This document shows positions 24,481 to 37,200 of a stretch of 64,000 bases of DNA, in pieces. The stretch lies in assembly GCA_958450365.1 (NCBI GenBank), contig CAUEEP010000934.1, forward strand, positions 1,689,001 through 1,753,000. The letters are read 5' to 3'. Origin of the DNA: Mesorhabditis belari. Taxonomy: Eukaryota; Nematoda; Chromadorea; Rhabditida; Rhabditidae. Each line of letters opens with the position of its first letter. Positions within the stretch are counted from its first letter, which is position 1. Below the pieces are notes generated by a model that made no database searches, was not told the origin of the DNA, and worked only from the letters and a program-made list of their open reading frames with translations. A program made the position numbers and the translations under genes.

Positions 24481-26039
24481 GATTGGATAAAACTAGAGGC
24501 AAGATTAAGGTAGTTTAAAGGAAAGTGCGCGTTATTATTATATTAGAAGTATTAGAAAACGAAGAAGTGAATTGAAGTCTACTAAACTTTTGTTTGAAAG
24601 AAATTATTTGCGGTTTTATTATTTGTTTCATTAAATCATATGATTCAGAACACAGACACAAAGGAACAATAAAAGAAAAGCAAAAAAAAACAGCTGCTTG
24701 GCGGAAGAAAGGGAAAAGAGGGGTAGACATCTATCAAACATCAAAATCTATCAAACAATTGGGTAAACAATAAGATTGTGAAGATTAAGCGATTTTAAAA
24801 CACATTCAATTTAACTCTAGATTTTTATAATTAGTCCTCTTTGACTGAAGCTTCAAGACTTTAGCCATATTTGGTAAAAAATAAAAGAGTGACTTGTTAT
24901 TTGATCATTCCATAGGAGTTGTTATGTCATGATTTCATATTTCATTGTAGTCTTTTGTGCTGACAAGACAAACAAGATCATCAAAATAGGAAATCGGCCA
25001 AAAAAACAGCCGGAAATAAAGTGATCGATTGAAAGTAACAGGAAACGAGTAAGAACATGCAACATAAGAACATGCAAATCAGGTGAAAGATCTAAAAAAA
25101 TGGGTCATATTCGACTTTAGAAGATCAAGCAAAAGAAGAAAGGTAAAATAAGCTCATAAGTTCAACCTGTTTTATCTTCTAGTTTTGTTTTATCTCTTCT
25201 TCTATCTTCTATCTATCTTCTATCTTCTATCTCTTCTTCTATCTTCTATGCAAAATAAAGTTCCATCAAATAGAAATCTTGTTTAAATGAATAAAAGAGC
25301 AAAAATCAATGCTCAGGATTAGATTTAATGGTTAAATCTTAAGTGTTAATTTTAAATCAGAATTTTAAGTGCAAAATGATCAGATATTATATTTAGTTGA
25401 CTATAAGAATAAACTATTTCTACACTATTTCTACAATAAACTATTAGCTGACATAAGCAACTAAAGAAAAATACTCGGCAACATAGTGTGAAAAGAGTTT
25501 GAAAGAATTGATGTAGAGTAAATTTTGGAAAGGAAAGATAAAATGATCGTTATTGGCGCAAGATATTGGTCAAGAATGTCAAGAATGTCAAGAATATAAA
25601 GAATAAAGAATATAAAGAATACATCATAGTTATATTATAAAAAACATTATAGAATATAAAAATATGATGATAGAATATAAAAATATATGATAGAATATAA
25701 AAAATATATTATAAAACATAAAAATATATTATAGAACATTAAAATATATGATAAAATATAAAAAATATTAACAAATTCGCGACGATACGGCCTACTGGTT
25801 AGCCGTGCCTAGATTTAGAACTTTTTTAAGGCCGATTTCGCTGAAAATTTGAAATTAGCGGCTTTCAGTGTCAACGAATTCGAATCCGTTATTAGTTTTT
25901 AAAGAAAAGCTTTGGGTACAAATCTATAGCTAACATAGATAGCTCCGAAAGGCAACCAAGAAAAAATGACTTTAGCTTATACAGCTAAAGTCTGTATTTG
26001 TTAAAAACAGATCTAAATAAAATGAAGCGATCGACGTTC
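24481..26039. other. AT-rich spacer with simple repeats
   Basis: No gene recognised. Contains CTTCTATCT repeats (about 25190-25255) and degenerate GAATATAAAAATATAT repeats (about 25585-25780). About 25795-25905 has an A-box-like ACGGCCTACTGGTTAGCC and a B-box-like AATTCGAATCC, about 100 bp apart with no cloverleaf. Confidence 0.55.
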
Positions 26040-26340
26040 AAAGCTGGGCTGGATGGGGGTGCCTTCAGCAGTGGGCTATCGGTTGTCGGTAGAGGGGGCC
26101 GCCACGAGACACACACCACATGCCTATGCTGAAGGGAGGGAGTGACACTGGCGCTGCTGCGTCTCTATTTCTTGCGCACTACCCCCAGCCAGCCCCCAGC
26201 CTCTCCCCTCGGCGCTCGAGGCTAGCCGATCGGTCTGCCCTCTCTACTCTCTACCCACTCCACCCGCAGCCCGATCAATGCAGGGGACCCCTGTGTTCGG
26301 CTCTTTGCCTCTCCTCTTTCCCCCTGGTTGGCTGAAAACA
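26040..26340. promoter_or_regulatory. Isolated GC-rich block, possible promoter or 5' exon
   Basis: About 300 bp much richer in GC than its surroundings, with CCCCAGCCAGCCCC and CTCTCCCCTCGGCGCTCG. A 71-codon frame at 26120-26335 (rich in P, S, L, R) has no recognisable domain. The composition resembles the gsk-3 upstream block at 21600-21980. Function unknown. Confidence 0.3.
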
Positions 26341-26932
26341 AAGCACAACTCCTAAAAAATAATGTATTATCTTATAGAGGATTAGCGGATTAGTCGATGA
26401 CGTCAAGAAAAGCTAATTGAAAATTGATGAGTTTAAAGGTTTGAAGAATAGGATGCATGAATCATTTAGATAACCTCCAGGTAATGGTAATGGGTAATGG
26501 GTAGGCTGAAATTTGGGCTAGAACTGAATATAGTAACGATCCAGAAGATGAGCCTTGCTTTGTTTTTGTTTTTATTCAACTCCGCAAACCATCATACAGT
26601 TACTTTTGGCCTTCATTGTGATTCGGACTCTCCACTCAGCTCTCAAATGGAAATAGATTGCTTTCTCATTTCACTAGCCGCGCTGGGTATTCGCTAGGCG
26701 GTTGCTTTGCTAAAATTTGCATTAAATTCCTCCTCTTAAATGGAAATTGGGCGTAAAATGCACATTGGTCGGCCGTTGTAAATTTTAAAGTCGAATAACT
26801 CGGCGAGAAATGACGTTTTTACAAACGGACTTCAGATTCGGAATCAGTGAATTTTTTTGACCCTAAGATGGAAATTTTCAGCCCCTAGCTCAATTCCCCG
26901 AACAAAAGCCTTGGACGAACAGATGAACGACG
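26341..26932. other. Spacer, nothing recognised
   Basis: No gene, RNA or clear repeat seen. A 66-codon frame at 26497-26697 lacks any family resemblance. Confidence 0.5.
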
Positions 26933-27635
26933 TTATATATGTCGTAGCCGTTTACGAAATTCAGCCGCTAACGAATGAGGGTATTTCTGGGCATCCAATC
27001 AAAAAGTCACCCACATAAAAAGTGTTCATAATACATATATTTTATAATAAATTTTTGAAATTAGCTCATTTAGTTCAGTAGAAAATTTTTTTTGAGCCCC
27101 CAAAGTTTAGGTTCAAAAATGCTTTAAAATGGCTATAAAAAATTTTCTACTCAGCCAAAAAACTTGTCTAATAGCTCATTTTGTAGCCAATTTGATGTAG
27201 ATTCTTAAAGTAAAGCCATCTAAAACAATTTTTCGTTGAAAGTGGGCGAGGAACAAATTCAGGGCAAATCTCAAATGTGAAAATAGCGACCGAGTTCAAC
27301 TGAAGTCGTTCCTCGCCCTTTTTCTCCTAGCTTTGAAAAACAAATGTTCAATCTAGCTTTACTTTAAAAATCTACATCAAATTGGCTACAAAATGAGCTA
27401 TTAGACAAAGTTTTTTGGCTGAGAAGAAAATTTTTATAGCCATTTTAGGGCATTTTTGACCTTAAACTTTGGGGGCTCAAAAAAATTTTCTACTCTACTC
27501 AACCAAATGAGCTAATTTCAAAAATTTATTATAAAATATATGTATTATGAACATTTTTTATGTGGGTGACTTTTTGATTGGATGCCCAGATACATTCGTA
27601 AGCGGCTGAATTTCTTAAACGGCTACGACATAATA
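26933..27635. mobile_element. Long foldback element, family E
   Basis: Arms of about 300 bp: TATATATGTCGTAGCCGTTT, AATCAAAAAGTCACCCACAT and GCTACAAAATGAGCTATTAG recur as complements on the right, with the centre near 27270. The right end abuts the Tc1-like element at 27636, which inserted at or next to the palindrome's terminus. Confidence 0.88.
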
Positions 27636-29221
27636 CAGTGCGTTTCAAATTAAAACGCACCCTCTAAAATAGCGGATTTTGCAATTTTGGCCCCCCGCTA
27701 CAACTATTAATCTTTTCTATTAGAAAGAGCATGTCTTAAAAACTAAATAACAAGGAAAAGAAGAAAACAGAGGGGGAAAGAAAAATTCAAAAGAAAAAGA
27801 GGAGGGGGGAAAATAGAAACTTTTTGCTAAATCAACCGTTTCAAATTCTTAAACGCACCCGCCTTTGCTGTTGTTATTTGAAATTTTTCGTTTTGTTGTG
27901 CGTATTTATTTATTAAATTTATAATTTTTGTTCATTTTTCAGGTAAATGGCACACGGAAAGCTGCTCACGGATTATGAGAAAGGCCAGATTGATGCCCGT
28001 TTGAGTATTGGCGACTCAATAAGGAAAATCGCAAAAATTTGGGCCGATCCGACTCTGCCATGCGAAATTATATAAAGTCCGAGTTCGTTTCTACACCAAA
28101 GAAGAAGCCAGGACCAAAACCAAAGCTTACACCGCGAGCTAGACGCCATATTGTGAACAACATCCAAGGAAAAACGATCAATGAAGTGAAAACGGAACGG
28201 AAAATCGACTCTTCGAAGTCGAAAATTTGGCGAGCCATCAAGGAAAAACGCACATATCGATCAACAATTATTGAACATCCAACCGACCGTGAAGCTTTTG
28301 CACAAGAAAGCCCGATTGGCCTTCGCCAAGACTCATATGAATCAAAATTGGTCTATGGTTGGAAAGCCGCTTATGCTTTATTATTTTTTTGCGTTTAGGT
28401 GATCTTTTCCGATAAGAAGAAATGGAATTTGGATGGCCCCGATGGCGTTGGCTACTATTGGAGGGATCTTCGACGTGATCCGATGGTGTTTGGCACTTGA
28501 AACTTTGGCGGTGGTTCTGTGATGGTTTGGGCCGCCTTTTGTGCTGATGGAACGGTCGCTCTGAAGATGGTTTCGAATCGGATGACTAGATAGATATCTT
28601 GAACAATTGCTTGTTGCCATTTTGGCTCCTAAATCCAACCGTTCCGGACTTGTTTCAATACGACAATGCGTCAATTCATCGAGCCGGAGACACCCGAGAC
28701 TGGCTGAACCGCAACAACATTGCAACTTTGGACTGGCCCGCTCAGTCTCCTGACCTCAATCCGATAGAAAATTTATGGGAAATACTTGTCCGAGCTGTCT
28801 ACAAGAATCATCGTCAGTTTCAAGACGTTTCTACACTTAAAGCAGCAATTTTTTCGGCCTGGAGCGATCTCGACGTCTCTGCTCTTCAAAACCTCATCAA
28901 TTCAATGCCAGACCGCATTTTTCAAGTAATTAATCGTTCTGGTGCGTGTACAGATTATTAGTTTTGATTTGTAACCTTTGATTTTATATTTGTGTCGATA
29001 AATAACAATATTTTCATAGTGCGTTTAAGAATTTGAAACGGTCGATTTAGCAAAAAGTATCTATTTTGAAAATTTTTACTTTTTATAGTATGTTTCTTTT
29101 TCGTGTTATTTAGGTTTTAAGACATGCTCTTTCTCATAGAAAAAGTTTAATAGTTGTAGCGGTGGTCAAAATGCAAAATCCGCTATTTTAGAGGGTGCGT
29201 TTAAGAATTTGAAACGCACTG
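27636..29221 (+). mobile_element. Tc1-like DNA transposon (DD34E), degenerate
   Basis: Terminal inverted repeats CAGTGCGTTTCAAATT and complement, with inner repeats extending about 190 bp. TA is present on both sides (27634-27635 and 29222-29223). Length 1586 bp. It carries one broken transposase gene. It is different from the element at 4380-6022: different repeat termini, and a transposase with canonical 34-residue spacing. Confidence 0.92.
27948..28961 (+). pseudogene. Tc1-family transposase with frameshifts and stops
   Basis: ATG at 27948 opens MAHGKLLTDYEKGQIDARL and a helix-turn-helix. A frameshift near 28035 moves to the frame of GRSDSAMRNYIKSEF. The catalytic core has VIFSDKKKWNLDGPDG (first Asp), then stops and shifts near 28500-28600. 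The last part is intact: YDNASIHRAG (second Asp), WPAQSPDLNPIENLW (Glu). The second Asp and Glu are separated by 34 residues, the Tc1 signature. Inactive. Confidence 0.9.
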
Positions 29222-29424
29222 TATATAGTGGAAAACAAAATTTATCGCGCCAAACAATACTTTTCAATTAATCCGAAAAAAAACAAATGATTTGAAAAAA
29301 AAAAAGAAACGACGACGCGGCGCTCCCATCGACTACCTCCAAATGGTGGCGACGTCAATTGGAATGCGACGTCGTGCGAAAATTAATATTTACAGGACTA
29401 TATCCAAAGAGCATTTTTTTTCTT

Positions 29425-29650
29425 TTCTGGGAGTGGGACAAATGCGACCTTTTTTTTTTGCGCATCGCATTTGCGCACCTTTTTTCGCATTTGAAACAAG
29501 CCCAAAGCTAACATTAACCAATTTCCATTCCAAAATTTGTTTTCTGGGTAATTTTTGGCCATAGAATTCAAATTTTGACATATCAGAGCTTGTGGAAGCA
29601 AACGAACGGAGTTATGCATAGAGAAAAGTCGACAATTTTCAACTACCCGT
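29425..29650. mobile_element. Foldback MITE, family D, half copy
   Basis: GGGAGTGGGACAAATGCGACC and the following arm match the left half of 23433-23883; the right arm is missing and a 15-bp satellite begins where it would be. Confidence 0.8.
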
Positions 29651-29665
29651 TTTATTTCTTTTAAA

Positions 29666-29962
29666 CGGCGCTCTTTCGAACAGCGCTCTTTTAAACGGTG
29701 CTCTTTTAAACGGTGCTCTTTTAAACAGCGCTCTTTTGAACGGCGCTCTTTTAAACAGCGCTCTTTTAAACAGCGCTCTTTTAAACAGCGCTCTTTTGAA
29801 CGGCGCTCTTTTAAACAGCGCTCTTTTGAACGGCGCTCTTTTGAACAGCGCTCTTTTGAACAGCGCTCTTTTGAACGGCGCTCTTTTAAACAGCGCTCTT
29901 TTGAACGGCGCTCTTTTGAACGGCGCTCTTTTAAACAGCGCTCTTTTAAACAGCGCTCTTTT
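29666..29962. repeat. 15-bp satellite GCGCTCTTTTGAACA, ~20 copies
   Basis: Near-perfect 15-mers varying at AAAC/GAAC and GGC/AGC. Because the period is a multiple of three, both strands appear open (KRALFKRAPF and SALLNGALLN); these are artefacts. Confidence 0.95.
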
Positions 29963-30414
29963 GATATGGTCCCACATTTAACAATAAAATTAAATTAACA
30001 TTGAAATTTTACAACAGAAAATCTAAATTTAATATTGAAAACGTGAAATGATTTCATTGAGTCTACCTTTGTCTGCAGCTTTTTCCCTTTAGCAAGGCAA
30101 TTTCAAAAGCCCGCCTTTTCCCTGTGTCACTTGTTTACCAACGATTCTTTGTTGTTGTTTATTTGAAGGGCTAAAAAATTCTATAATCTTACATGAAAAT
30201 CTATTTTTTTCTGAAAAGACTTCAACCAACGATTTTGAGTAAAAGTTTGAGAAGAGAAATGACCTCAACGATTCGCTTCTTGGGGTTCGTTTTTTTTGTT
30301 AGATATTAAAGTTGTTTAACTAATGGGTTTTTAGATTGATTATCTACCAAACTAGAGTTCTAGAGTCAAAGAGTTTTTCTAGAGCCTAGGTCAAGCCAGG
30401 TAAGACTAGGCTCA
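29963..30414. other. AT-rich spacer, nothing recognised
   Basis: No coding or repeat structure apparent. Confidence 0.5.
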
Positions 30415-30860
30415 GGCTAGACATTGACGTGGGTTTTGTTTAGTCTGGCCTATTCCTTGAGCTTAGCCTAGCCTATTCCTTGAGCTTAGTCTAGCCTATT
30501 CCTTGAGCTTAGCCTGACCTATTCCTTGAGCTTAGCCTGACCTATTCCTTGAGCTTAGCCTAGCCTATTCCTTGAGCTTAGTCTAGCCTATTCCTTGAGC
30601 TTAGCCTGATCTATTCCTTGAGCTTAGCCTGATCTATTCCTTGAGCTTAGCCTAGCCTATTCCTTGAGCTTAGTCTAGCCTATTCCTTGAGCTTAGCCTG
30701 ATCTATTCCTTGAGCTTAGCCTGATCTATTCCTTGAGCTTAGCCTGACCTATTCCTTGAGCTTAGCCTAGCCTATTCCTTGAGCTTAGTCTAGCCTATTC
30801 CTTGAGCTTAGCCTGACCTATTCCTTGAGCTTAGGCTAGCCTATTCCTTGAGTCTAACCT
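30415..30860. repeat. 23-bp satellite CTATTCCTTGAGCTTAGCCT
   Basis: About 18 copies with variant ends TAGC, TGAC and TGATC, in the NAXE upstream region. From 30861 to 31267 there is a short spacer with a tRNA-like 5' half (TTGGCCTCGGTGGCCGACTGG, 31190-31210) followed by three ACTGGTAAGTTGCTATGCTA-type repeats. Confidence 0.9.
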
Positions 30861-31267
30861 GTTCCAGACTTCTTAAGTCTCCCAGAACCAAGGACTAGAT
30901 CTGATCTAGCAGGAGAATCCCTATAAAAAGCTTTTCTAGATAAGAAGAGGCTAAAGATAGGTCAAAACTGACTCTGCCCTGGCTTATAGTGCTTCGTTGA
31001 AACATCTTCCAACTACTTACAAGAAAATGGAGTCATTATGAATCTTTTGAACTTTGATTGCTTCATCATATCCAATTTGAGCTACCGGATCTAGATCTGT
31101 AATTACTTTTTTCCAATTCTTTGCAATTGCAAGGAAAATAGAGATTTTTGGGGGGATTTGATAAGGCAAAGTTAAACTGCTTCGAAAAGTTGGCCTCGGT
31201 GGCCGACTGGTAAGTTGCTATGCTACAAGACTGGTAAGTTGCTATACTACAAGACTAGCAAGTTGCT

Positions 31268-34200
31268 ATGCTATATAACAAGCTAGGTTCTGCTTTTGTT
31301 AGGACACTGTTAAACCTGAAAAATTATAGCCAAAACGAGGCAATCAAAATCGATGAGGATCTGTTTAATCGTTTCGGATTTAAAGTCGAGCAATTGATGG
31401 AGTTGGCTGGACTAGCTACAGCTCAAGCTGTTTATGATTGGAAGCCAGAAGCTAGTAAGTTTTAGAGTCTAAAACATGAGCTTTTCTTCAAAATACCATA
31501 ATCTTATCTTTATTTGTATTCACTTTTGTATGTTTTAGATCAATTTTAGAAAAAGTTCTTCTACTTTGCGGACCAGGCAATAATGGCGGTGATGGTTTCG
31601 TTTGTGCACGTCATTTACAAATGTTTGTAAGTTGATTGAATGACATTTAATGACCGAACAATGACATTTAATGACTTATCAACGACAGATAACGTTAAGA
31701 AATCAATCAAAAGCTTTCCAGGGCTACTCACCAACAATCGTTTATCCAAAAGAGTCAAGAAATGAGCTGATGAAGGGCTTGGTTGCTCAATGTGAAGGAA
31801 TGGAGATCCCAATTGAGAGACAACTTTCTCAAGAACTCGCCTCATTTGACATTGTCGTTGATGCGCTTTTTGGGTTTTCTTTTAAGTGAGTTTTTATTTT
31901 TTAACTTTATCTATAAACCTTATCAAAAATTTTATCGTATTCAAAAGGAAGAGGATTCAAAAGCAACCAAAAACTCTAACGGCTTAATGGTTTTTTTTGA
32001 GCTAAAGTTAAAGGGCATGCCTAGATACGATGCTTTAGATCTATTAGGTTTAGATCTTTAGATCTACTAGGTTTAGATCTTTAGCTCTATTAGGTTTAGA
32101 TCTTTAGATCTATTAGGTTTAGATCTTTAGATCTATTAGGTTTAGATCTTTAGATCTATGAGGTTTAGAGCTTTAGATCTACTAGGTTTAGATCTTTAGA
32201 TCTATTAGGTTTAAATCCTTAGCTCTACTAGGTTTAAAGCCTTAGCTCTATTAGGTTTAGATCTTTAGATCTATTCGGTATTTATGTACTATGATTTATT
32301 AGATAAATTACTAGGGTACGGTAGGAAGCGATAAAGAAAGTCTGGTAGCGAGAGCAGTGCTGAGGTGGTGAACACTCAAGCATTGAACAATGCTGGAGTA
32401 CTAGAGTACTAGTTCCAGTGGACACTAGCTACTTACTGCTACCACTAGAGTACTATGGCACTGTACTAATACTGAAAAATAGGATAGTTTTGGTCCCCAA
32501 TTTCTCAAAGACACAATCTTCTGCCCATATTGTCAAATTCCCTCCAACATTTCCCATGGTCCTTTACCATATCGAAAGCGTATCAAACTGAGTCACAAGT
32601 GTGGATTTCAAGTGGTTGAATGAGCGGGCTATCATGCCTAATTGGTCAAGTGTTCAGAGAATCGTCTGTTCACCAATTTTCATCAACAGATGGCCCTAAA
32701 ACATTTGGTTGACATTGAAAGATGAAAAGTTACAGTAAAGATTATCGTATCAAAAGAATAGCATATATTTTTTCGGCTACACTTTACAACTTACACGTTT
32801 ACATGTACGTTTAGAAGTACGTTTAGAAGCACGTTTAGAAGTACGTTTAGAAGTACATTTACAAGTACGTTTAAAAGTACGTTTAGAAGTACATTTATAA
32901 GTACATTTGCAAGTACGTTTACATGTACGTTTACATGTACGTTTACATGTACGTTTACATGTACGTTTACAAGTACGTTTACTAGTACGTTTACATGTAC
33001 GTTTACATGTACGTTTACAAGTACGTTTACTAGTACGTTTACATGTACGTTTACATGTACGTTTACAAGTACGTTCGCAAGTACGTTTACCAGTACGTTT
33101 ACCAGTACGTTTACCAGTACGTTTACATGTACAGTACTGGACAATGAAATATCATATTTGAAAAACGATCGTCACTTTCGGGCGTCTGTAACTCCCTTGT
33201 CTTTGAGTTTAAACTATTAGTGTTATACATTTTCTGAAAGCTCTTTTCAAGGGCTACACAATGATAATATTAATATTCAGAAATATGGTATTTTTTGGCG
33301 CATTTCAGCGCGCACAAGATGGGATACTCAAAATTGTTGATTTTCAAAGCTGTTTTTCTTTATGATAGAGTGCTGGAATCGCTCTCAAACTACGATTTTC
33401 GGAATCTACGCAAAAATTTACCTTAGAATAATCAATATTTGTAAAATTTTATCAAAGTTTCATAGCGAAAAAAACCACATTTGCGAAATTCTCACTTCTT
33501 GAGCGATTCTTTACAAAAATTGTGTTGCGTGCAACTTTGAGTTTGTTTTTCTTTCTTTGCCTTGGGTAAAATGATAATAATTACTGTTTTTAGGTGCAAT
33601 GGGAAAGCAACGAGGATGCAAGGATCTTCATGTGCTTACACAACAAGCAATCCTTAACGGCAAAAAGCAAGGTCTTGGCCAGAACCAGTTATCGGAACAG
33701 TTTACCGTCTCTCAGTCAACCATCTCCAGGGTTCTACAACGATCTAAAGTTCGAAAAGTCGAAACTTGAGCGACGAACTAAGAATCTCAAAGCCGGCAAT
33801 GCCGATGAGAGGTTTGCACAATTGGAGCAGGCTTGGAATTCAATCCCCGTCAGTTTCATCACTAATCTTCTTGATTCAATGCAATCATGTCAAGCTGTAA
33901 TCGACGCTAAAGGATTTGCTACAAAATACTGAAAGCCCATTGTGTGCTCTGGAGTTTTTTCATTATTGTTACTGTTTTTGCTACTTTTTCATTTTACTAC
34001 ATTTTTGTTAAATATTTGTTTTTCAGCTTCTTCCTCGCTTGACCGCTCAAGAAGTGAGAATTTCGCAAATGTGGTTTTTTTCGCTATGAAACTTTGATAA
34101 AATTTTACAAATATTGATTATTCTAAGGTAAATTTTTGCGTAGATTCCGAAAATCGTAGTTTGAGAGCGATTCCAGCACTCTATCATAAAGAAAAACAGC

Positions 34201-37200
34201 TTTGAAAATCAACAATTTTGAGTATCCCATCTTGTGCGGGCTGAAATGCGCCAAAAAATACCATATTTCTGAATATTAATGTTACCATTGTGTAGCCCTT
34301 GAAAAGAGCTTTCAGAAAATGTATAACACTAATAGTTTAAACTCAAAGACAAGGGAGTTACAGACGCCCGAAAGTGACGATCGTTTTTCAAATATGATAT
34401 TTCATTGTCCAGTACTGTACGTTTACAAGTACGTTTACTAGTACGTTTACATGTACGTTTACAAGTAGGTTTACAAGTACGTTTAGAAGTACGTTTACAT
34501 GTACGTTTACATGTACGTTTACATGTACGTTTACATGTACGTTTACAAGTAGGTTTACAAGTAGGTTTACAAGTACGTTTAGAAGTACGCTTACAAGTAC
34601 ATTTACAAGTACGCTTACAAGTACGTTTACAAGTACGTTTACAAGTACGCTTACAAGTACAAATAGAAGCAAAGCACGATCTTGTCTTGATTTCAGACCT
34701 CCAATCCGTGAACCATTTGGCGAGATCATCAGAAAAGTGCAAGCAAGTGAACGACCGATTTTCTCGATTGACATTCCATCAGGTGAGATTTTTCTTTATC
34801 TTTATTTTGTTTGACTTAGAATTCTATGTAGTTTTGCATTGTATATTTCTATTTTTAAAAAGCAAAAGTCCCAACACATCCGGGAGTCGAACCCGGGTTG
34901 TGTGGGCTGTAGACAAGCGTCTTCACGACTGTGCGACAAGATCAAAATATGAAAACTAAGATAATTATCTTGAGATGTATTCTGATTCTTTTCAAAATCT
35001 TTCACTTTTCATGTTGGGACGTCGAGAAAGGAGCGCCATCTTCAGAAGTGCCCCATTTCACGCCCAAGGCTGTCATCTCGTTAACAGCTCCGAAATTGTG
35101 CATGCAATATTTTAAGGTAGTAAAAATATAAAGGTAAACTAGTAAACTAGCAAACTAGTGAACTAGTAAACTAGCTAACTAGCTAACTAGCTAACTAGTA
35201 AACTAACAAACTAGTAAACTAGCTAACTAGCTAACTAGTAAACTAGCTAACTAGCTAACTAGTAAACTAACAAACTAGTAAACTAGCTAACTAGCTAACT
35301 AGTAAACTAGTAAACTAGCTAACTAGCAAACTAGTGAACTAGTAAACTAGCTAACTAGTAAACTAGCTAACTAGCTAACTAGTAAACTAACAAACTAGTA
35401 AACTAGCTAACTAGCTAACTAGTAAACTAGTAAACTAGCTAACTAGCTAACTAGTAAACTAGCTAACTAGCTAACTAGTAAACTAGCTAACTAACAAACT
35501 AGTAAACTAAATAAAGGATGGCTGGCTATCTTGTATTTATCAAAGTTTAAAAATTCTACAGCTACAAGAAAATGTAGAGCTATTTTTTTCGGTCCATGGC
35601 TCTGGTTTTTATAAAATCTATCAAGTCTTTAAGCTTTTCCCAGCTAATTAATTGATCACTTTTGGTCATTTGATACTCAAGCTTTATCTTTTTTATAAAC
35701 ATTTCTCTTTCTAGCTTTCCTAGTGTGTTTTTCTCTAGCTTTCCCATAAAGCTTTTTCTCTATTCCATTTTCTTTCTTTGGATAACTTTGGATAACATTT
35801 CCAGTCTTTTAATTCTAATAATCTAATACAATAAAAACATCTTTTAAATCTAATAATTAAATCTAAATCTAAATGTTTTTAAGATTTTGTTTAGTTTTTA
35901 GTGAATATTAGTGAATTAGTGATATTAGTGTTGGTCAATTGAAAACTGTGGGACTTTGAACTAAAATTTATTCAACATAAAACCATCAATTCATTCCAAA
36001 TAATTTCCATTATTATTGACGACTTCTGCTCATTTTACAGGCAATTTGCGGATTCCTCTTTCGTATTAGGATTTTGGTTTGTGTGTGAGACAAGTGTGAG
36101 ACTCAAAAATGGAGGACTGGAGATCTGGAGATGTCCCAGTTTGAGCATTTGAGCACTTTCTTCAAAAGAAACCCATGTTGGTGTCAATGGAAAAGTTGTA
36201 GAGAATCAAAAATCAAGCTTATAGCCAAATTTCCAAAAAGATACACTTAGTAGTTTCGCTTAAAATGCAAGTTTTGTGAAAATTCGTAAATTTGGGCATT
36301 TCTTGAAAACCAGTTTTTGAATCATTCTGAAAATTTGGATATAAGCTTGATTTTTGATTCTCTACAACTTTTCCATTGACACCAAAATGGGTTTCTTTTG
36401 AAGAAAGTGCTCAAACTGTCACATATGAAAATAGCCGGCAGTTTTCAATTCACCAACCCAATACTTTTGGATGTAGATTTGTAATGTTGAATGTAAACCG
36501 CAGCGGTGGTGCTAAATATTTAGTAAATCCTGAGTCAGATCCTAGTTTCTGGGTCCTAACACGATCAGAAATCAGTTAAAAATCTGCCTTGATTTGGTCT
36601 TACAAGGCTCTAGACACTAGCAAAGTACTTGTAAGCCTTACCTAAGTACAATACTTATAAACCTTACCTAATTACAATACTTATAAGCCACAGCACTTGT
36701 AAGCCTGACCTACTTACAGCACTTATAATAATATAATAATACTTTATTCAAACGATAAAGTGAAAGAAATCATAGAGAAATGCACAGTGATACTTAATCA
36801 TACAATACATACTGAAATCAATAAGCCAATTACTTACGGCAAAGAGCCACTAGATCTAAAGCATCGATACGTTTCTTGAATATGAAAAGCGACTGAATTT
36901 CTCGTATGTCGTTTGGGAGCAAGTTCCATAATCTAGCGGCTCTAACGGGAAATGCATTTGATAAAGAGGCATTGGAAGCAAAGGGAATTTGCAAAAGGAA
37001 TGAGCCACTTCTGGGCCCTGACCGCGGTTTAAATTTGAAAAAGTCTATAAACAAAGGGCTAATCTGTTTACAACGGAGGATTTTGAAAGTTTCGACTAAA
37101 TCAATGACAAAGCGACGATGCTGTAAAGTTTTTAGTTCAAAAAAAAGCAAGCCTCTCCTCATAAGTAAAGCTAGAATATTTAGAATAGTCAATTTTCCAT

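Noticed and set aside
29639..29981. Long overlapping open frames on both strands (KRALFKRAPF and SALLNGALLN)
   Set aside because: They are direct read-outs of a 15-bp satellite whose period is a multiple of three.
32791..34774. Frames rich in [16 protein letters not shown] and CKRTCKRT
   Set aside because: Products of the 12-bp satellite; no start context, splice sites or non-repeat domain.
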